This document shows, piece by piece, positions 5,748 through 7,634 of a stretch of DNA of 7,634 bases (its first letter is position 1; every line of letters begins with the position of its first letter). Below the pieces are notes generated by a model, which made no database searches, had not been told where the DNA came from, and worked only from the letters and a program-made list of their open reading frames with translations. The DNA comes from a bacterium (GTDB lineage: Bacteria > Desulfobacterota > GWC2-55-46): contig DAIDBB010000370.1 of the NCBI GenBank assembly GCA_027310325.1, forward strand, positions 1 to 7,634, read 5' to 3'. The position numbers were made by a program, and so were the translations under genes.

Positions 5748-7066
5748 GAGGCCCTCACAGAATCAAGGACGCTGAAAAACCCTGGAAACGAAACATCTAC
5801 GCAGCCGGCGCCTTCTATTCCAATCCCGTCCGCGGACCTCAAGGCTGCCATTGACAGAGCCATGGCTATCCTGTGGTCTCCATGGCTCTTTATGACCCCT
5901 TTTTTCACATGGCCGGGGCCTACGCCCTTTATTATGATGCCGTCCTCCTTTTCCTTTACCTCAACCCCTATGGAGGCAAGCGACTCCGCCATAACGGCTA
6001 TCCTGTCGCTCTCCTTTACCCTAAGTTCTCCCGCCCCGCTTACTGTAGTAGTCCCTTCCGCGAAAGCCGCGGCTACGCATATGACGGGGAACTCGTCTAT
6101 GGCCGGGAGAAGCTCCGCGCCGCTTATCGCTATTCCTTTTAGCCTCGAGCTTTTGACGAGTATGTCGCCAACCGGCTCCCCCGAGACCTCGCGCCTGTTT
6201 TCAATGTCGATAGTCCCGCCCATGCGCTTAATGATCTTTATTATGCCGGTCCTTGTCGGATTGATGCCGACGTTCTTTACCAGGAGTTCGGATTCGGGGG
6301 CTATTGCGGCTCCGACCATGAAAAAGGCCGCGGACGATATATCGCCCGGCACTATGATTTTACATCCATTAAGCGTTTTTGTCGACCGCACCCTTACGGC
6401 ATTTCCGCGAACGTCTATGTCGGCGCCGAAGGCCCTCAGCATCCGTTCGGTATGGTCCCTGCTTTTTTCAGGCTCTTCAATTACCGTCTCGCCTTCGGCG
6501 TATATGCCGGCCAGAAGGAGCGCGGACTTGAGCTGAGCGCTGGCTACAGGGGTTCTGTAACTGATGCCTTTAAGCCATCGGCCGCTTATTGCGAGCGGAA
6601 GATAACTGCCGTTAAGCCTCCCTGATATCGACGCGCCCATCATCGACAGGGGCTCGACCACCCTTTTCATCGACCTCTTCCTAAGGGTGCTGTCTCCTGT
6701 TATCACTGAAAAAAACGGCTGGGCCGAGAGTAGCCCGGTGAGAAGCCGCGCTGTAGTGCCTGAATTTCCTGAATCGATGCAATCGGGCGGCTCACCAAGG
6801 CCAGCCATGCCCGCCCCGTTGACTATGACCTTATCCTCCTCGGGCCTAACTATCTTAACGCCCATAAGCCTCATTGCGTTAAGGGTGCTTAAGTTGTCCT
6901 CCCCTTCAAGGAAGCCCTCGACCTCAGTAACGCCGGTAGCTATGGAGCCTAAGATTATGGACCTGTGGGAGATCGATTTGTCCCCGGGTACCGTTACCGT
7001 GCCCTTAAGGCCTCTTGCGGGCGACGCAATGACCGAACCCGCGAATATGTCTTTCTTCTCTCCCAT
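5744..7066 (-). CDS. aroA: 3-phosphoshikimate 1-carboxyvinyltransferase (EPSP synthase), class II type
   Basis: Sixth step of the shikimate pathway: transfers the enolpyruvyl group of PEP to shikimate 3-phosphate. From the ATG at 7066 it has 440 residues. Substrate-binding PGDKSISHR lies at 27-35 (K30, S31, R35), DSGNSGTTARLL at 98-109, catalytic D324 in PAIDEFP, E352 in KESDR, and HGDHRIAM near the C-terminus. The four motifs used to define class II enzymes are present: GDKS (28-31), SAQLK (176-180), RDHTE (203-207) and NPTR (269-272). An in-frame TTG at 7132 would add 22 residues and overlap tyrA by 62 bp. I prefer 7066 because it lies 4 bp after the tyrA stop, is ATG and gives the normal N-terminus, although its Shine-Dalgarno is weak. 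The gene ends in a 4-bp overlap with cmk. Confidence 0.95.
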   Translation of the reverse strand: MGEKKDIFAGSVIASPARGLKGTVTVPGDKSISHRSIILGSIATGVTEVEGFLEGEDNLSTLNAMRLMGVKIVRPEEDKVIVNGAGMAGLGEPPDCIDSGNSGTTARLLTGLLSAQPFFSVITGDSTLRKRSMKRVVEPLSMMGASISGRLNGSYLPLAISGRWLKGISYRTPVASAQLKSALLLAGIYAEGETVIEEPEKSRDHTERMLRAFGADIDVRGNAVRVRSTKTLNGCKIIVPGDISSAAFFMVGAAIAPESELLVKNVGINPTRTGIIKIIKRMGGTIDIENRREVSGEPVGDILVKSSRLKGIAISGAELLPAIDEFPVICVAAAFAEGTTTVSGAGELRVKESDRIAVMAESLASIGVEVKEKEDGIIIKGVGPGHVKKGVIKSHGDHRIAMALSMAALRSADGIGIEGAGCVDVSFPGFFSVLDSVRAS

Positions 7067-7070
7067 CGCT

Positions 7071-7634
7071 TTATTTATCCGATATGCGATTTTTTTCAAT
7101 GAGTGTGTCCCGGAGCCTCTTGGCTCTTTCAAAATCTTCCTTAAGCCCTTCGAGGTCTCCTGCCTCCACCTTCTTTTTTAGCCCCTGAAGTCTTTCTTGA
7201 AATTCGTCTATCGTCCTTACTATCGACTCCTTATTCATGGCGCAGATGTCGCTCCACATCTCCGGCGAACTCGAGGCTATGCGGGTAAAATCCCTGAACC
7301 CCCCTGCGGAATAATCGAGTATCTCGGGCATTTCCCCTTTCATATCCGCTATGGTATTTACGAGCGTGTAGGCTATCACGTGCGGCAGATGGCTTACCGC
7401 GGCAAGGGCCCTGTCATGCTGGACCGCGTCCATTATTATGACCTTCGACCCGGCCTCCTGCCACATGGTCCTTACGACATCAACGGCCCCTGGATCCGTC
7501 TTTTCTATCGGAGTAAGGATGCAGGTGCGTCCAGCAAAAAGGTCCGGGAGCGACGCCTCGACTCCCGAATTTTCAGTTCCGGCTATAGGATGACCGGGGA
7601 CGAAATGCACTCCCCATGGGACGATAGGCGCGAC
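7071..7634 (-). CDS. tyrA: Prephenate (or arogenate) dehydrogenase, C-terminal part (cut by the window edge)
   Basis: Oxidative decarboxylation of prephenate or arogenate in tyrosine synthesis, cytoplasmic. The 187 visible residues lack the N-terminal Rossmann NAD(P) domain, which lies beyond the window. They begin just before the substrate-binding motif PGHPIAGTENSG and include AVSHLPHVIAYTLVN and GFRDFTRIASSSPEMWSDI, which are typical of the helical dimerisation domain of TyrA. The charged helical tail (FQERLQGLKKKVEAGDLE) ends the protein, with no ACT domain. The open frame runs through to position 7634, so an internal GTG at 7610 is not the start. The stop is 4 bp before the aroA ATG. Prephenate versus arogenate preference cannot be decided. 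Confidence 0.92.
   Translation of the reverse strand, partial: VAPIVPWGVHFVPGHPIAGTENSGVEASLPDLFAGRTCILTPIEKTDPGAVDVVRTMWQEAGSKVIIMDAVQHDRALAAVSHLPHVIAYTLVNTIADMKGEMPEILDYSAGGFRDFTRIASSSPEMWSDICAMNKESIVRTIDEFQERLQGLKKKVEAGDLEGLKEDFERAKRLRDTLIEKNRISDK

Noticed and set aside
5649..6536. Plus-strand open frame of 295 codons
   Set aside because: It lies opposite aroA and the start of cmk, has low-complexity Ser/Pro/Thr-rich content typical of an antisense shadow, and shows no recognisable domain. The minus-strand genes have full catalytic motifs.

Overview
All protein genes in this 7.6 kb window lie on the minus strand, so transcription runs from high to low coordinates. The gene order tyrA-aroA-cmk-ispH-rpsA-sppA-ihfB-HIT, the IHF-beta-type protein, the MEP-pathway IspH and a monomeric NADP-type isocitrate dehydrogenase suggest a Gram-negative bacterium. 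A deltaproteobacterial lineage in the broad sense (Desulfobacterota, Desulfuromonadota or a relative such as Nitrospirota) fits best. This assignment is an inference from gene content and order. No rRNA gene, tRNA gene, mobile element or CRISPR array is visible.

Region 1 (7634 to about 720) is a compact housekeeping cluster. It starts with the 3' part of tyrA (prephenate dehydrogenase), then aroA (EPSP synthase, class II motifs), cmk (cytidylate kinase), ispH (HMBPP reductase), rpsA (ribosomal protein S1, six S1 domains), sppA (signal peptide peptidase), ihfB (IHF/HU family) and a HIT-family nucleotide hydrolase/transferase. Several junctions overlap or nearly touch: tyrA/aroA 4 bp apart, aroA/cmk sharing ATGA, cmk/ispH overlapping by 20 bp, rpsA/sppA sharing TGATG. 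This suggests translational coupling within an operon. The main break is the 122-bp ispH-rpsA gap, which holds a candidate extended -10 promoter and a long leader hairpin just before the rpsA ribosome binding site. The 73-bp sppA-ihfB gap holds only a short stem-loop.

Region 2 (335-720) has no gene but is dense with regulation. On the minus strand it holds, in order, a sigma70-like promoter, a well-formed ZTP (pfl-type) riboswitch aptamer, an intrinsic terminator whose 5' arm is the 3' part of the aptamer, a second sigma70-like promoter and a 5' leader with a small hairpin.

Region 3 (1-334) is the first 111 codons of a monomeric isocitrate dehydrogenase gene that leaves the window. The notable point is that the first gene after the ZTP riboswitch is an isocitrate dehydrogenase, not one of the purine or folate genes this class usually controls. 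A separate promoter after the terminator may give the gene ZTP-independent expression, with the riboswitch adding transcription when ZMP/ZTP accumulates. No terminator was found between the HIT gene and the riboswitch, so the switch may also end, or conditionally extend, transcripts of the whole upstream cluster.
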